Below are positions 46,326 through 59,554 of a DNA stretch of 64,000 nucleotides, one piece after another. The position numbers and the translations under genes were made by a program. The stretch is from Diorhabda sublineata (lineage: Eukaryota; Arthropoda; Insecta; Coleoptera; Chrysomelidae). Within the stretch, counting starts at the first letter, position 1; every line of letters starts with the position of its first letter. The stretch covers positions 8,013,805 through 8,077,804 of the forward strand of contig NC_079484.1 in NCBI RefSeq assembly GCF_026230105.1. Reading direction: 5' to 3'. The notes under the pieces are model-generated. The model was given only the letters and a program-made list of their open reading frames with translations, did no database searches and was not told the origin of the DNA.

Positions 46326-48867
46326 AATTTTGGTAGCGCTTTAAGATTCAGAATGCTTCTAAATAATTGTACCCAAAATTTTGTATAATAATATGTTTTA
46401 ATCAGTCAAAAGTCAAGTTAACGTAACTTGAAACTTTTCAAGCCATCAGTTGGAAAGTAACATCCTATATCATTATATATTCTTAGGATGAACTACCAGT
46501 GTAAAAAAACTACTCCAATATCCAAAATTTAGTCGTTGGATGAGAGAAATATAGTAAAACACAATTTTATTGTTTGAAAAGATTGAGTGTCGAATCAAAA
46601 TAGATTTACTTGAAAACAAATAATAAAGTAAAGTGGAAAAAGCGTATAATAACTTCCAATAAGTCACTAATTTCTAATTTTCAATTACGTAGGATCAATT
46701 TTAAAAAAAGTTTCAATATCGTACAAATATTTTCAAATTGTTTTTATTCTCTCTATAGTTGAGGGTGAGGGACGATGGACATATCTCTCAACAAATATTC
46801 TAGAAACATCTTAAACTCTACGATATATTTATATTTACTCTTAACTGATATTAGAGTTTTTGAAAAATAATTTCTATGGTCATTTTTTGATAGAAAGCGT
46901 TTTTTGTATCTATTAACTTTCATAACCCTATTAATAATACATATTATGTTTGAGACAGTGATTTGAGTGCATTCCAGTGAGTTAAATTGTATGAAGATTG
47001 AAAAAATTCCCATTCATTCGAGATTTCAGTATTATTTCATCCAAAATAAGTGTTTTATTTTTCTGTCAGATCTATATTATTGTCTTGCTGATTATATCTT
47101 TCAAACTCTATTATAACTTATTTCCAAATTCTTTCGTTTAGTTTCTCCATTTGTGAGTGACAAGATTTTAATTTTGAAGTACTTAAAAATTTCAAATCCT
47201 CTCTTGAAAATTGATACTTTTAGAACAATACATAATTGTGACGGTTCATATTATGCTTATCTTAAAGACGATATAAGATCACAATTTTACCTTCAAGTGA
47301 ATAAAATGGAGTATTTTCTTTGGAATTCAGATCGAGTGGAACAAAGTACGTTTATTTCAGAAAATAATTTAACTTCAACTTTACACAAAATTAGAATTTT
47401 TTAAGGTATCAAGAAGTTTAATGTTGGTAAAACAAGCGGAAAACATAATTAATATATGACTGTACAAGGGTTGCAAAATAGTTTCCATTTAAGTCTCCAC
47501 CTTCAGTTAGTTTGAGCACCCTATTTGTTTAGGGTTTCCACCACTAATTTCTTGCAGTCGAGATTACAGGGAACTGTTTTTGTGTTAGTTGGATGTTGTC
47601 TTTAATTACTAAGTTATTCGAGGAGGGTTTATCTTGGACATTGGTTCGGGTTTTGTGTATATCTCGAAGTAAACAGTAGTTTTTGGATCGAAATCAAAGT
47701 GTAAGATCCCAGACTTAACTGTAACAAGAGACTGTCGAATAATTGTTCGACTAATTTGAACAGGAATTGGTTCTCGTAGTTTTTAGCATTAATTTCTGCA
47801 AGGAGAAGTTTAATTAGTGGGATGTGACGTGAAGTGTAGATTAAAAAGTAATATTGGCACAAAAAATCAACCAGTGAATCAATCTATGAAGAACGCAAAA
47901 AAGGTAAGTCAAAATGTATGAACCAATGCTGATAATATTCTAATCATTAGTCAATTGGCAAACATAAATGGACATAACATGAAATGATAACCAGGAAATA
48001 GTGAGAAAGTACAAGAATCCTGAAGTGACCACGTAAATGGCCGACAATATTGAAATATTGAATATGAGACCGTAAATTAATTCGATTAATTTTAATTTCT
48101 AAAGTCGATTCAATTAATCCTAGGATTCCTAGTCTTGTGTTGCAAGAGGAAATTTCAAATTAATTGAAGTAAAAAGAAAAACTATTCAGTTGTATGTTTT
48201 ATCTAGAGGAAATATTGTAATGTAGGTCATTAAAAGTGTAGAAATTTGGAATACTAAGGACGAGAAAGTGAAAATTGGATTCCCCATAACCACGAAGCGA
48301 ATTACATATCTTTGATTCTTTGAATATCAACGAAGCTAATTGCATACCTTTGATAATTTGGATACTCTAAGAAAAATACCACATAATATACCAATAGCGA
48401 TGACCAACATTTAGTAAAGTACAGATGTCAAATATTCTTCTTTCAGTGCTGTACCTGTCTTCAAGCATAAGCTGTCTCCATGACAATTTGTTCGAATTGG
48501 TCTGTGTCTGTTGCTACTTGGAATATTCCAATTTCTAATTTTTTGTCACCACGATATTGTGACCAATCTATCTTTTGACCTCAACCTTACCCTAAATAAT
48601 CAGACGAGGGATGTGATATTTGGTATTATATGTCCGCAATAACTAATTTCTCTTTTTTTTTATGATGCTTATGCATTCCAGTTCATTATTCAGCTATCTA
48701 AGTAAACCTCTTTATTACTGCTATATTCAATCCATGTTTTATGTTTGTTTTACCTCCACTCATCCATTCTGTTTTCTTGATGTTAAAATGATAACCCATT
48801 TTCGACTGGTAACATTTGGTCAACAAGTGTACCAACATTTTTACTTGAAATATTTTTATAGTGCCTG
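46326..48867. other. AT-rich DNA, no gene recognised
   Basis: A 38-bp-period short tandem pair lies at 48293-48355 (cgaagc.aattrcatayctttgat twice). The reading frames at 46753-47013, 47153-47404 and 47629-47862 have no recognisable motifs. Confidence 0.4.
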
Positions 48868-48985
48868 AGAGCTTTAATCAGACGCACTGAAAGCTGTGAA
48901 AATAAAGGGAGAATATATTGAAAAATAATGTTTTTTCCTTTTTTAGGCTGAGAACTTCTGAGCTTACTGCTCTTCTAGATTATCA
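48868..48985 (+). pseudogene. Possible mariner 3' end fragment
   Basis: AAAGCTGTGAAAATAAAGG, then gagaatatattgaaaaataatg, then tttttaggctgagaacttctgagc parallels the C-terminus and 3' end of the mariner at 44940-45035 (ELKGD-V-EK, stop, ttaggctgggacttctgggac). No upstream transposase was recognised, so it would be a severely truncated copy. The match is short. Confidence 0.35.
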
Positions 48986-51779
48986 TTTACCATTTCCATT
49001 ATTCCATCTACATGTTTATAACTAAGATCGATTACAGTAAAAATCCGTAGCTTGAAGAAACCAATTCAAATCGAATGAAAACAAGCAAAAAATCTTTCTA
49101 AATACTAACAGACAATTTGAAAATATTATTTAACAAAAATTGTTGATAGAAATAATTAAGGGTATATTTTCCAATTTCCAAAATACGAAAAGTTTCCATA
49201 AAATTGGTTATTTTGTGAACAAACATAATTTCACTTTGAAAAAGGAATGATTAAGTTATCTGCCTAGGGAAATTTGGAAATAATTTCCTGAACAGTTAGA
49301 ACATAATCATTCTTAATATGTTTTCAAGAGTCAAATTCAAAACAGGCGCACTCATTGTGTTATACTTCATAATTCTATCAATTATTTGACTAGAAACGGT
49401 TTCATTTGAATTTATGTGATACTTTATAGGATTATCAATTTCACCTTACATTCTTCAATAAAACAAATGCGTGTTCCTTCGAATTCCATAAATTCTCTTA
49501 ATGAAATTATCGAGTAAATAGGTTCATTTATTTTACCATCACTAATGCTATCATAAATTTGAAGTTTTCCAACGCTATCGTCTCTCGACAACATTCCAAG
49601 AAATCTTCAAAATAAATTTATGAAAACTCATTTTTTCCCTAAATTGGAAACTGGGAGACGCTAAATCTTGGAGACAGATATAATCTCCAATGCTCACTGT
49701 TTCTCACTCAATGTTTTTCAGGAATAGTGAGTTTTGTCTTTGTTGTCTTGAAAGCTAAATCGAAAATTGATACTCAATTTAAGAGTATGGCCTCCATTTC
49801 CCGACTTTTATGTTTATCAACCATCAATTTGTTACATGAAGCTTATGAGTTTATGATCTGTACAATAGTGAAAAAAAGAAAAACAAAGTTTTATTTCCTA
49901 CTTAACTTTTATTTTTTCCTTGTTAGTATTAGAACTTTGCGGTAAGAATTTAAAGGATTAGTCTACATTACTGAAAATGCAAATCATATTTTGGATTGAG
50001 TGATAGAAATATTCAAAATATATTGTCCGAGATAATTAATCTCAAAATATGAGTTATACAAAGCTCTAGCAATATTTATTTCTCTATTGCTGATACTTCT
50101 TTCAAATTGTTTAGGGCAGCCTTTAAAAGTTTTAGTAGTAAGTTACTCAGGTCAGTGTTTTTCGGAAATAAAGATCGTCAATTTCATCCCTCTGGACTAG
50201 CTACTTTTTTTTAAACGGTGATGCATTCGCAATTCAAAAAATTATTTTTCAAAATTGGAACGCAAAGTGTGTTGTTTTGGTGACATTGTTTATTCTATTG
50301 AATATTTATTTTATTCTTTCAAACTAATGATGAGACTTTTTAAAATAGGCAAGTGATAATCTAAGTGATCATAATCTTCATACTAACCGAAATAATATGA
50401 ACGTAGAGCTTCTAATGATTTGTATTAGTATTATTTCCGTTCTAACCAGTATATTACATGATTAAAGAAGAATACTAAGAATCATAATATACTGACTAAC
50501 ATAAAAGTATTAGTCATAATTTTCAATGGCAAAGGTGGTCAAGAATATTTGTTTCATTCCAGCAAAATTTCGTCATAGATAATCTACCTACTGATAATCT
50601 ATGCATGGGTCATTTAAAGTTGGCACGCTATCAATTGACAAATACGAAAAATGCAGAAAAATGCGAAAATAGCCGTTCAAACTCGATTTTTTCACTATCC
50701 AGAGTACTGTCAGGGAGCTAAAGAAGGGAGTTCCTAAATTTCTAATTACTTTGATCTCTGCAATAGTCTACTTTTTTATAATTCTTCAGCGGTACGTACG
50801 CCCCTGCCACAGCGTTGGGAGCTGCATTACGCAGACACAATAAGCGAACGCTGCGCATCATCCGTGTTTGTCGTCGATCATTTACTTTCTAATTGGACTC
50901 TACCATTTTACTGAATCAGTCAAAGTACTTTGAATGAATATGATGAATCTTCCACAGTCTATTCCATATCCACAATACATTAATTACAATGAAGATCTTG
51001 CGGACTTACTATATTATGTGCGTATTCCATTTGTTCTTGGGACAACGTCACGATTTTAGAAATTTATCTTCTGTATTTTGACAAATTACGTTTTGCTCCA
51101 ACGAGATAACATGATCCCACGCTACCTTTCAGCACTTCGTAAATAACTTTTAACATATATCGCTTAAAAAAAACCAAACGATCAGTAAACACAGCACGGA
51201 GTAACACATAAATCTGTCGATTTGGAAAATTCAATTCTTGTTCTTTTCACACTTTTCCGATATTTTTGTTAGCGACAAATTTATAGTACAATCTAAGATT
51301 GAAATTTTAGAATAAATCATAAATTCTAGTCAGATTGTTTTGAGGTGAAATGATGCGAATATGAATTATATGTGGTGAAAGTAACCGTAAAAAAATAATT
51401 TATTTCAAAATTTGTCATTTGACATGATGATAATTAAACAAACAATTATTGAGGTTCGACTATAATATTTTCAACAATGATTAATAATACAGGTTTGTTA
51501 ATTGGTTTATTTTCCTAAAAGTGATGAATCTGAAATATTATTAGCCATATTCATATTTGATATTTATAACGTATCTATTGAAGTACACACATCCTGGCCC
51601 CCCTTGTAAACTTGCTATGTATAGAGCCAATTTTTTCTTTATAAATTTTGTGGTACTTTATCAAAAAATAAAGACAATATCGTAACAAAAAATTTCTTCC
51701 ATCCGTAAATATATGAATTTTTGTGAAAGTAATGAGATTCAACAATTTAACTTGAATTTCAGTTCATTTAAATTAATGC
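48986..51779. other. AT-rich DNA with a small CpG-rich patch
   Basis: A GC-richer patch at about 50790-50885 (gtacgtacgcccctgcc, aagcgaacgctgcgcatc) stands out, but no gene or promoter element was recognised. The 72-codon frame at 49727-49945 follows a ttttcag acceptor-like site but shows no motif. Confidence 0.4.
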
Positions 51780-52690
51780 CGGGCAATATGATTTCTGAGT
51801 TTGATTGAGCAAGAATAGTGGCCTTACATCAAAAAAGTTTATTTAATCACCACATTTACCTTCCTCTGGATATGTCACGGACTTCGGAGAGGCGGATAGT
51901 TGCCCTTTTCCAGAAAACTGGTAGCGTTGCGCGAAGACCGGTTAAGGGTCGTCCCAGAGTTACATGAGACAGGGAAGACTTGTTACATAACTGTCGTTCA
52001 AAGCCTCTTTTTGCTAACATACCGAAGGGAAATTTTGAGAAGTACCATCAGAAAGAGATTGAATTCATTGAATTTAAGGGCAAGAAGACCTTTTAGTGTG
52101 CCTAGACTTTCACGACGACACATAGTTGCCGGTCTCCAATGGGCTCAAGAGCACAGGGATTGGGTTTTACAGCACTGGCGTAACATTCTTTTTTCCTGAG
52201 AGTACCAATTTGGTTTCCACAGTGATAGTCGGCGGGAAAGAGTCTGGAGAGGCCCAGGTAGGGGGCCAGGAACGACTCAATTTTACCCTATCATGGCGGA
52301 TCCGTGATGTTTGGGGAGGGTATGATGTATGGTCGCCGTAACCCACTTATTGAGCCAACAATGAGAGGTACCATATACACTGAAAACATTATAAGACCGG
52401 TTGTTCAGCCCTTGCGTATTGAATATAGAGCAAATTTAATTTATCAACATGATAATGCTAGACCACATCGCACGGAAATGGTACAAAACATCTTAGAAGA
52501 AGGAGATATCGAAAAAATTAATTGGCCAACAAATTCACCAGTCATGAATCGAGAAAACCCATCTATAACCCTTCAAGACCTGACTGGCACCGTTCAAGAA
52601 GACTAGGACTAAATGGCTGACCATGTTATCGTATGTAACTTGATTAGCGGAATGCTGAGGTACGTCGGTCAATGGATTGCAAGAAGAGGC
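51780..52690 (+). pseudogene. Tc1-like transposase relic
   Basis: The plus strand shows SERRIVALFQKTGSVARRP (about 51878-51935), the N-terminal paired-like helix region ending in the GRPR-V-T linker. TIRKRLNSLNLRARRP and RHIVAGLQWAQEHRDW (52040-52170) follow, the second helix-turn-helix. The first catalytic block (LFSDES.F) is decayed to ILFS followed by a stop and E-S. After a frame change QHDNARPHR (52445-52471) keeps the second catalytic Asp, followed by NILEEGDIEKINWPTNSPVMN, equivalent to the W...SPDLNPIE block, and a short C-terminus with QWIARRGGH. At least three frameshifts. The order and length fit one nearly complete Tc1-type copy. Confidence 0.8.
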
Positions 52691-53149
52691 GGTCATTCGA
52701 ATTATCAATTTGTTTTTTTATTACATTATATTTTTCTCAACCAAAAAATTTTCACACTTCAATACTTTGCACATTGTTCGTTACTTGGTTTACTATATAT
52801 TTTTGGTTACATGAATTTAATTTTTTTATTCAGATATATTGTTATTAAACTAAAGTATAAGATTGAACACATTTTATATATTTGAAAATATTCTCTTATT
52901 AAATAATCAGGCAGGGCAAGACTTTTATAAATGGACTTTTAGAGAATACCGTGGACTAAGAAACAATTCAACATATGTCATTATTCCAATTCATATTGAA
53001 AGACCACTCTTCAAGAATACCTGGCAAGTGGACGCTTAAAGACTCCTCAAGAAATGCATATTTTCGCTCTTACCACAATTCCGAAAACTACTCTACACAA
53101 TAGAATTTTGTTCTGATAAGAAAAATCAATTTTTTCCAGTCCCTACATC
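52691..53149. other. AT-rich DNA, weak pogo-like hint
   Basis: Near 53030-53110 plus-strand words LKTPQEMHIF and TIPKTTLHNRI recall the helix-turn-helix of pogo-like transposases, in which a .IPK.TL..R. motif is typical. Too short to call. Confidence 0.3.
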
Positions 53150-53700
53150 TCAAATATGTAGCAGTATTCAATTAAATTAATAGTTTAGTTAGAATTTACA
53201 AAATAAAGACCTAATTAGTTTTTTTATGATTTATAGACTTTTCGTTCTAATGAACGAAGTGAATGAAGTGAACCATTTCTAGAAATTTTCTTTCTTATGT
53301 ATTAAATTCTGCTTCAAAAATTTTTGAATCTTTATAATTCAATTTATGATTTTTGTTATATTTCATGTTTGGTTAATGCAGTTCTATTTTTTTATCATAT
53401 TGATGACCTCTTAGTCTGTTTACTAAATACTGGGATGTCTGCCCTATGTTGACAGCGTCACAATTAGTACAAGGCATTTGATATATAATATAACTTCTTT
53501 TGTTTTTGATGTTTTAGATTTTAATTTAGTGAAATGGATAATGTATTATGACCTTTATAATTTATACTAAAATCATATTTATAAATATAATTCGATAATT
53601 GTTGGGAAAGTCTTTGTACATATGGTAAGGAAAAATGTTTTATTTTTGATGTTCCGTTTCAGTTTTGTTATTTATCATTTTATCCAGGTAATTATTTTCT
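53150..53700 (-). pseudogene. Penelope-like element C-terminus with GIY-YIG endonuclease
   Basis: On the minus strand the frames from 53700 down give SLPYVQRLSQQLSNYIYKYDFSI (a linker after the reverse transcriptase). Next come YQMPCTNCDAV and NIGQTSQYLVNRLRGHQYDKK (about 53490-53400), then NYKDSKIFEAEFNT and KFLEMVHFIH (about 53350-53260). The second block is the GIY-YIG-type nuclease of Penelope-like elements, with its C..CD..Y.GQTS..L..R...H signature. The Y of Y-I-G is changed to N here, which with the stops makes it inactive. The N-terminal reverse transcriptase is not readable above 53720. The GIY-YIG domain distinguishes Penelope-like elements from LINEs. Confidence 0.75.
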
Positions 53701-55732
53701 TGCAGCTTTCGCTTTTTGAATAGCTAAGCATCTAAATTTAGGATCTGATAGTTAGATAGATCTATCAGCCAAACATATCACCACTGATCTTTTTTGTGAC
53801 ATAGAATGACACAAATTTAAGTTTAAATATCTTGAGGACCAAGTTGGTTTCGTATACCGTTATGTTCTTATTTTATTGTTAATTTTATATAATGTAACAT
53901 CAAGAGAATTGATTTTATCATTTAGCTCTTTATAATAAGCATAATTAGTAATGGAAGATCTTGAGGAAACTATCCTAAGCAACCTTGATATGAATATTTC
54001 ATTCTTTCAAATAAAAAAATCAATTTTTGATTTATTTTATTCTTATTTTGATGTTCATGATGAAGGTGATCTATTGATTAATATCAATTGTCAGTGTCAA
54101 TATCATATTTTTATGAAGACTTAAAAGTAGTCTTAGCGTCAATTTTTATCTATCTTTTAAAAATTATTAAAAACAACTAATTAAGAAATTTTGAAACCGA
54201 AGTGACCTAGAATCAAGAACATTAAGAACCATAAACTAATTTTTATATAAAATAAAAGCTCAAGCTCAAACCAAAGGAACAACTATTGTTATGAAACTGA
54301 TGAAAGATATTTTTTGCATTATTCTAAGAGAAAATATTTTATATACAATTCCTGCTTGCCATTATTCAAAATATTCAAGAGGCGAATTCTCAGATCCATA
54401 TAAATGATCTTAATATTTTCCTGCGCCTCATCACGAAATTTATTTCCTACAACGAATTGCTTTTTTCTGATTAATATAGAAGTAATACTGTAACAGAAAC
54501 GAGCGTACTCGGTAAACGATTTTTCTGAAAAGAAATTTACATAAAAATTTCTTCATTGAAACTCGATACATGAAAACCTTTCCACAACGAAACCAGATGA
54601 ATTTTTTATATGCCCTACCAAAAATGGGGAGTAAAAAAGTAATATTAGTAGTTCAAATATATTTTTGTTATACGAGCTCTCGTTTTGGGGTTAGAGCATC
54701 AAAACTTTCATCTTAAAATCTTTTGTTTAGTCTCAGTTTCTGAGAAATTTCGACGATTGTTTACGTAAATCTATGTACTGTGTTTATCGTTATAAACAAA
54801 AATCCAGATATGGTTTACATTCAGTGGTTAATAACCAAAAGTCTAGATACAATCTAACACCTTACAACTTTGCGCAGGAAATTTTTGTTTTTAACTAATA
54901 TCGTTTTGGGAGATTTTTATTTGCAAATTGCATTCATGACAAAAGTTTTGTTTCAGCTTCAAAAATCGTTAACTTAAAGTGTTATTTGGCTAACTTCCAG
55001 GAAAGTTCCCAAAATAAATATAAAATGAAGATGGGCAAAGCAAATATTTCAAGTTTGCTTAATATATTTGTAATTAGCAAAAAGCAATGTTAACTTTGCC
55101 CATGAATAATGTTTTTAAAATAGTTCCTACATGTATGGGAGTTAAAAAAACAAACGAATTTGTTTTAAAATACATTTTTATCACAAAAATGGCAAAAAGG
55201 CATGAAAATAATTTATTAAAAGGTTAAAAAACTCCAAACTAGGTTACAGTTTCACTGTTAAAAAATTCTTACTTATAAAAAATTACAAGAAAAATATCTT
55301 TCGTGGGTAATATTCAATCTAAAGTTTGAATCTTCCGAGGTTTTCATTGAAAAATGTCGACCTTTTTATCTCAGGCTCAGACATCATCACAGTTGGGGTA
55401 AATATGGTAAGTTTCGTTTTTTTTTTGAATATTTTATCAGTTGCTTCATGGTATTTTTTGTTGCAAAATGAAAAACATATGTTCCTTATTCTAGATAAAG
55501 TCGTTATTAGGTGCGGTTACATATTTTCCTGCTTCTGCCTCTTCATGGATTACTTGACTGGCTGAAGATCAAAATCCGAAACATAATAAAGAAAAAAAAT
55601 TAAGAAATAGATTTTCTAATTTGAAAATGTCAGTATTCCCTAGAATGTTTAATATGAAATGGAGTGAAAATAGTATCCCTTTCAATGGAATTCTCTACAT
55701 AAATTCTCTCCAATGAATCCGTATAAAATTAA
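53701..55732. other. AT-rich DNA, nothing certain
   Basis: The first 400 bp could hold more of the Penelope-like element on the minus strand, but no motif is readable. The 79-codon frame at 55326-55565 is hydrophobic and unrecognised. Confidence 0.4.
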
Positions 55733-56372
55733 TTTGAATGAATCAATAAATGAAAGCGGCCGTTATTGATAATGACTTCTTCTACGAGGCTACTAATTTC
55801 ATTGAAAGCTTCATGGTGCGACTCTTGATGATGATACCAATAGTTTCTAACAAATATGTTCGCCGATGAAAATATTTTATTGTTAAACTGAACCATGCAT
55901 TTAATTTTATAGTATATTTACCAAGTTGTATAACTTCCCAATCTACTTAACAACTCTACATTCTTCTTGATGTTCGAAGCTAGATGAAACTGATATTTCT
56001 CCTAGCACCTTCACGGAATGAAAACCGATAAACATTTTTACTTTTACCTTCACTGGTATCACTTTGAATTGAACTTTCTGTGGTTGCATTAACATTTTCA
56101 CTTAATTCTTCATGCCGACGATTGTCTACAGCTCCCTGGGAATGTTGAGGTTCTGCTGATTTAGAAGCTAAAGTAAGTGTGATACAATTAACTCCGACAC
56201 ATGCGATGAACCTGGTATGGAAGCTCTGCCTCGAGCTTGGTTTTGTAGCTACCTACATGCTTGTTTGGCAAGGGATTGAAAAAATCAAAACTGATGTCTG
56301 ACTAATGAGGTAAAATCATCTAATTATTACCCAAGTATTAAATATAAAAATAAGTTTTTTTTCTTTAATGTG
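55733..56372. repeat. Duplicated segment, free-standing copy
   Basis: This is homologous to 59752-60422 in the same orientation, with roughly 85-88% identity by eye and small indels. Landmarks are aaatgaaagcggccgttattgat, cgccgatgaaaatattttattg, cgattgtctacagctccctgggaatgttgagg, and gctacctacatgcttgtttggcaagg. On the minus strand it reads a broken peptide with VDNRRHEELSENVNAT, parallel to the copy at 60 kb. No long terminal inverted repeats flank this copy. Confidence 0.9.
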
Positions 56373-58129
56373 AGAAGTAAATCAAGTGGATTGTATATCT
56401 AATTAGCACATAAGCTCAATGTCAAACGATTTTATTATATAGTATAATAATTTCCTTGATACCAAAAAATATTTCCTATCTTTCGGTTAGTAGAACTATC
56501 ACAAACATACACTTCTATTTATTTGATTTCCAAGTGTTCGGGCCTAAAACTATTTTCTGTAGAAAATTTGTAGAATACTTTGTGTGCCTGTCAAACTTAA
56601 CATAACATAACCGATCATATTTATAATGAAATTGAATATAAGCATAATTCAATGTTCACACAGTGAAAGCTGGATAATAATTCGGGGCTCTGAGAATGTA
56701 CGAACATGATTTGCAATAAATTGATCACTACTTTCATAGTAATAATTATCGAATGAAATGAGAGAACAAAATAATAAGTTACAAGCAGTGGTACAAATAT
56801 CGGTCTTAATTTATTCTCAATCAAGTGAATAATCGAACAGAAAGTGCGGAGTCTTGTCATAAAGTAACTCACAATTCATTATACTCATCAAAAATATTTA
56901 TAGGAGTCAGCTGAACAGGCAAAAGCTCAAGTCACAACAGAGTCAGATAAAACTGATTTTAATTCTAAAAACTAGAGTCCAAGAAATACGAAAAAGTCCA
57001 GAAGCCAAAATGATATCATAAGCCCGAATCGGTACTTTCAGACTATTTTTTTCTTTTTTGGAGCAGTTGTAATGTCCTGGACTGTATTTCGATGATCAGT
57101 TACGAGAGAAGAAAAAAAGAAGTAAAATCCTGAGTCCCTAAAAATAAACTGTACCACTACACAAGGTACACCTGTATATAATATATCGCCGGTTGTTTCA
57201 ATTCTTATGAAAATTCAGTTATTTTTAAACATATCTTTCTGATCTTTCCGTCCATTTTAGATTAAGGTCAAAGCCAGTTGTAGTTCAGTGGTCATAACGA
57301 ATTTTCTTCTTAGTTTCCGTTAAAGTTTTTTATACCACTTTTGGTTATTTAGTTTGGATTACCTTCGCTAAACCAACAATCTATTCATTCAAAATAAGCC
57401 TACAGTTAATCAATTTTCATTCAATTCCATAAAATCATGATTAAAATGTCAATCACAAAGCATTAATCATTTTAGTATAGTGTCAAAGACTTTGATGAAT
57501 TTCTTTCTGATGAGTAATTTGGCTGGAGCTCATAAATTTCTAAATGAGGTGGATAAAAGCTGAAAATCAGTGACAGGACGCGGAGAGTGATAATATTTTT
57601 GAAAGAACTGCAATAAAACAATATAAACTTACTACTCTAAAAACCGTAATTTTTCTTGAGCCACTTAAATGGAAAGTAGTATGAAAATTTTCGTAACATT
57701 GAATTTTATGAGAATCTTTCTATTTTATGTCGATAGACAAGTATATCCATGATCCTCTAAACGTGTAATTTGTGTAACAATAATTGCTTACTAACTTTTT
57801 TGGCAGATATTTCTCATCAGGAGATTTGTTTTTAAAACTATCAGGCTGATCTGGCGTAAAGATTATTCCGTTTCAGCAACAGTTTTCCTAGTATTTATGT
57901 TATGTGTGGTTTTTAGTATGACATAGAAAATAATATTTTTCAAAGGGGGCTCTCTGAAAAGTTTCCAACATCAACCTGATCTTATATCAATATACCTTAA
58001 GAAATATATTTGCGCAAGCATTGAAAGGGACTCACTGAAATTTTAGCCTTTTCGGAAGCTTAGTTTCTATTTGACAATCGTACAAATAAGTATTTGTGAA
58101 GATAGGAAATGGAAAAAGTTTACTATCCA
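56373..58129. other. AT-rich DNA, nothing recognised
   Basis: No supported feature. The 83-codon minus-strand frame at 56621-56872 has no known motif. Confidence 0.45.
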
Positions 58130-58510
58130 ACTATTGATAAAAAAAGGTCACCAAAGGGCCCTGAACAAATACCGATTGAGGTTAGAGAGATAGACACAGC
58201 TATCAACTTATCAAAAGAATGTATTTGCCATAGAGTGACTGAAAAATTAGCTTCTCTGACTCATAACTGTAGATGAAACCTGAATTCACCACTACATTTT
58301 TTAAGTAAAAAACCAGTCCAGACAGTGGATTGCAAAAAAGTGAACCAGCTACGAAAAAGGCAAAGACGATTCCAACGATCGGAGACAGTTTTTGGGATTA
58401 TATTTATCGACTATCTTCAAAACTCCCGAACAATACCTGGAGAGTATTTCTTGATAAGGTAAAGGGACAATTACAAAAAGGCGAACGCATTTGAAAAGAC
58501 AATTCTTCAA
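58130..58510 (+). pseudogene. Mariner transposase relic
   Basis: The plus strand reads VREIDTAINLSKECICHRV (58170-58235), equivalent to the VREIA...GIS.E.V..IL helix-turn-helix. Then LASLTHNCR follows in the place of LGM.KLSARWVP. After a gap it reads QSRQW-like words, KKAKTIPTIGD and FIDYLQNSRTIPGEYF (58335-58445), equivalent to PKKAKT.PS.GKVM......FIDYL...RTI.GEYY. The first catalytic block is lost in a deletion, and the copy ends before the second. Dead fragment, of the same general lineage as 44093-45045. Confidence 0.7.
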
Positions 58511-59017
58511 TCAGGATATCCTAGTGAGTTATAGTAGTTATTATAATTAATGTTTGTTTATAGAAACTATAAATTGCTGAAAAGTAGCCGAATAATTAAT
58601 ATATAAATTAATAGGAGTGAATGAGAAAATTTTTCTATATTAAATTTAACTTAACTTAAATTGAACTTCTCCCTTTTTGTAAGACACTGCCTTATGCGTT
58701 TGGTTAATGACCATATTTACTTCAACGCTAGCCATATCGTATCGGGAGTTATTAATTTGACCTGGTCTCTGATTTAATTAATTTTGAAATAAATTACAGC
58801 ATGTTCCATATCTAATGGTTAGTTAAGCATAAATCAATTTTAGGAAATTGAGAATTAATATATGTCATTTCTTCATTTCCGTTACGTGGTAGGGTTTAGT
58901 AATTGACAGAGGCGGGGTAAACCTAATATGAAATTTCATCACATGAATCACATAAAAAACGAGGAGGAGCTAGAATCACATTTAGCGTAATTAACTAACA
59001 AGACACGTTTTAGTCTA
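58511..59017. other. AT-rich DNA, nothing recognised
   Basis: No supported feature up to the left terminal repeat of the next element. Confidence 0.45.
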
Positions 59018-59243
59018 AGAGCCCGTGAATCCAGACCTTCGATATATAAAAGATAAAAATTTGTCACCACATGCACCAAACACAGATAAGAACCATGAAC
59101 CATTATGAAGTGTTTGGGTTACCGTCACTTTGGCAGGTAAAGTTGTGTAAAACGCTGATTAAAATGGGTTTTTTTAGTATTACCTCATGAATTTTATTCA
59201 TTGCCAGACAGTTAACATCGTGACAACCCGTTGCCAGACACCC
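59018..59243 (+). repeat. Left terminal inverted repeat
   Basis: Inverted partner of 60631-60877, with roughly 75-80% identity by eye. It contains two copies of the word gccagaca (59207 and 59233 regions). Confidence 0.85.
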
Positions 59244-59554
59244 TTAATATTCATTAAAAGCTGGTTTTTATAAATAATACTTGAGTAATAAATAGAGTGA
59301 GTTAAAATAATCTTATATGCTACAACTACCTCAAATTACTGAACATTTTATTGTATTATGTCAACAACAGTTAAAACCAATGCACATTGGAGTATCAGGT
59401 AATTTTATGGCATGATCATCCAGATACTATCAATTTCTGTATAGAATTGTAAATTATTGAGGATTACATTTTGAATTTCAATACCCGTTAATTGCAAGCT
59501 ACTTGTCATGCTGGGTTTCTTTGGATAATGAATTCCTTCTGGAGCTATTGCCTC

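Noticed and set aside
53030..53110. pogo-like helix-turn-helix
   Set aside because: The match is restricted to IPKTTLHNRI and depends on a chosen frame.
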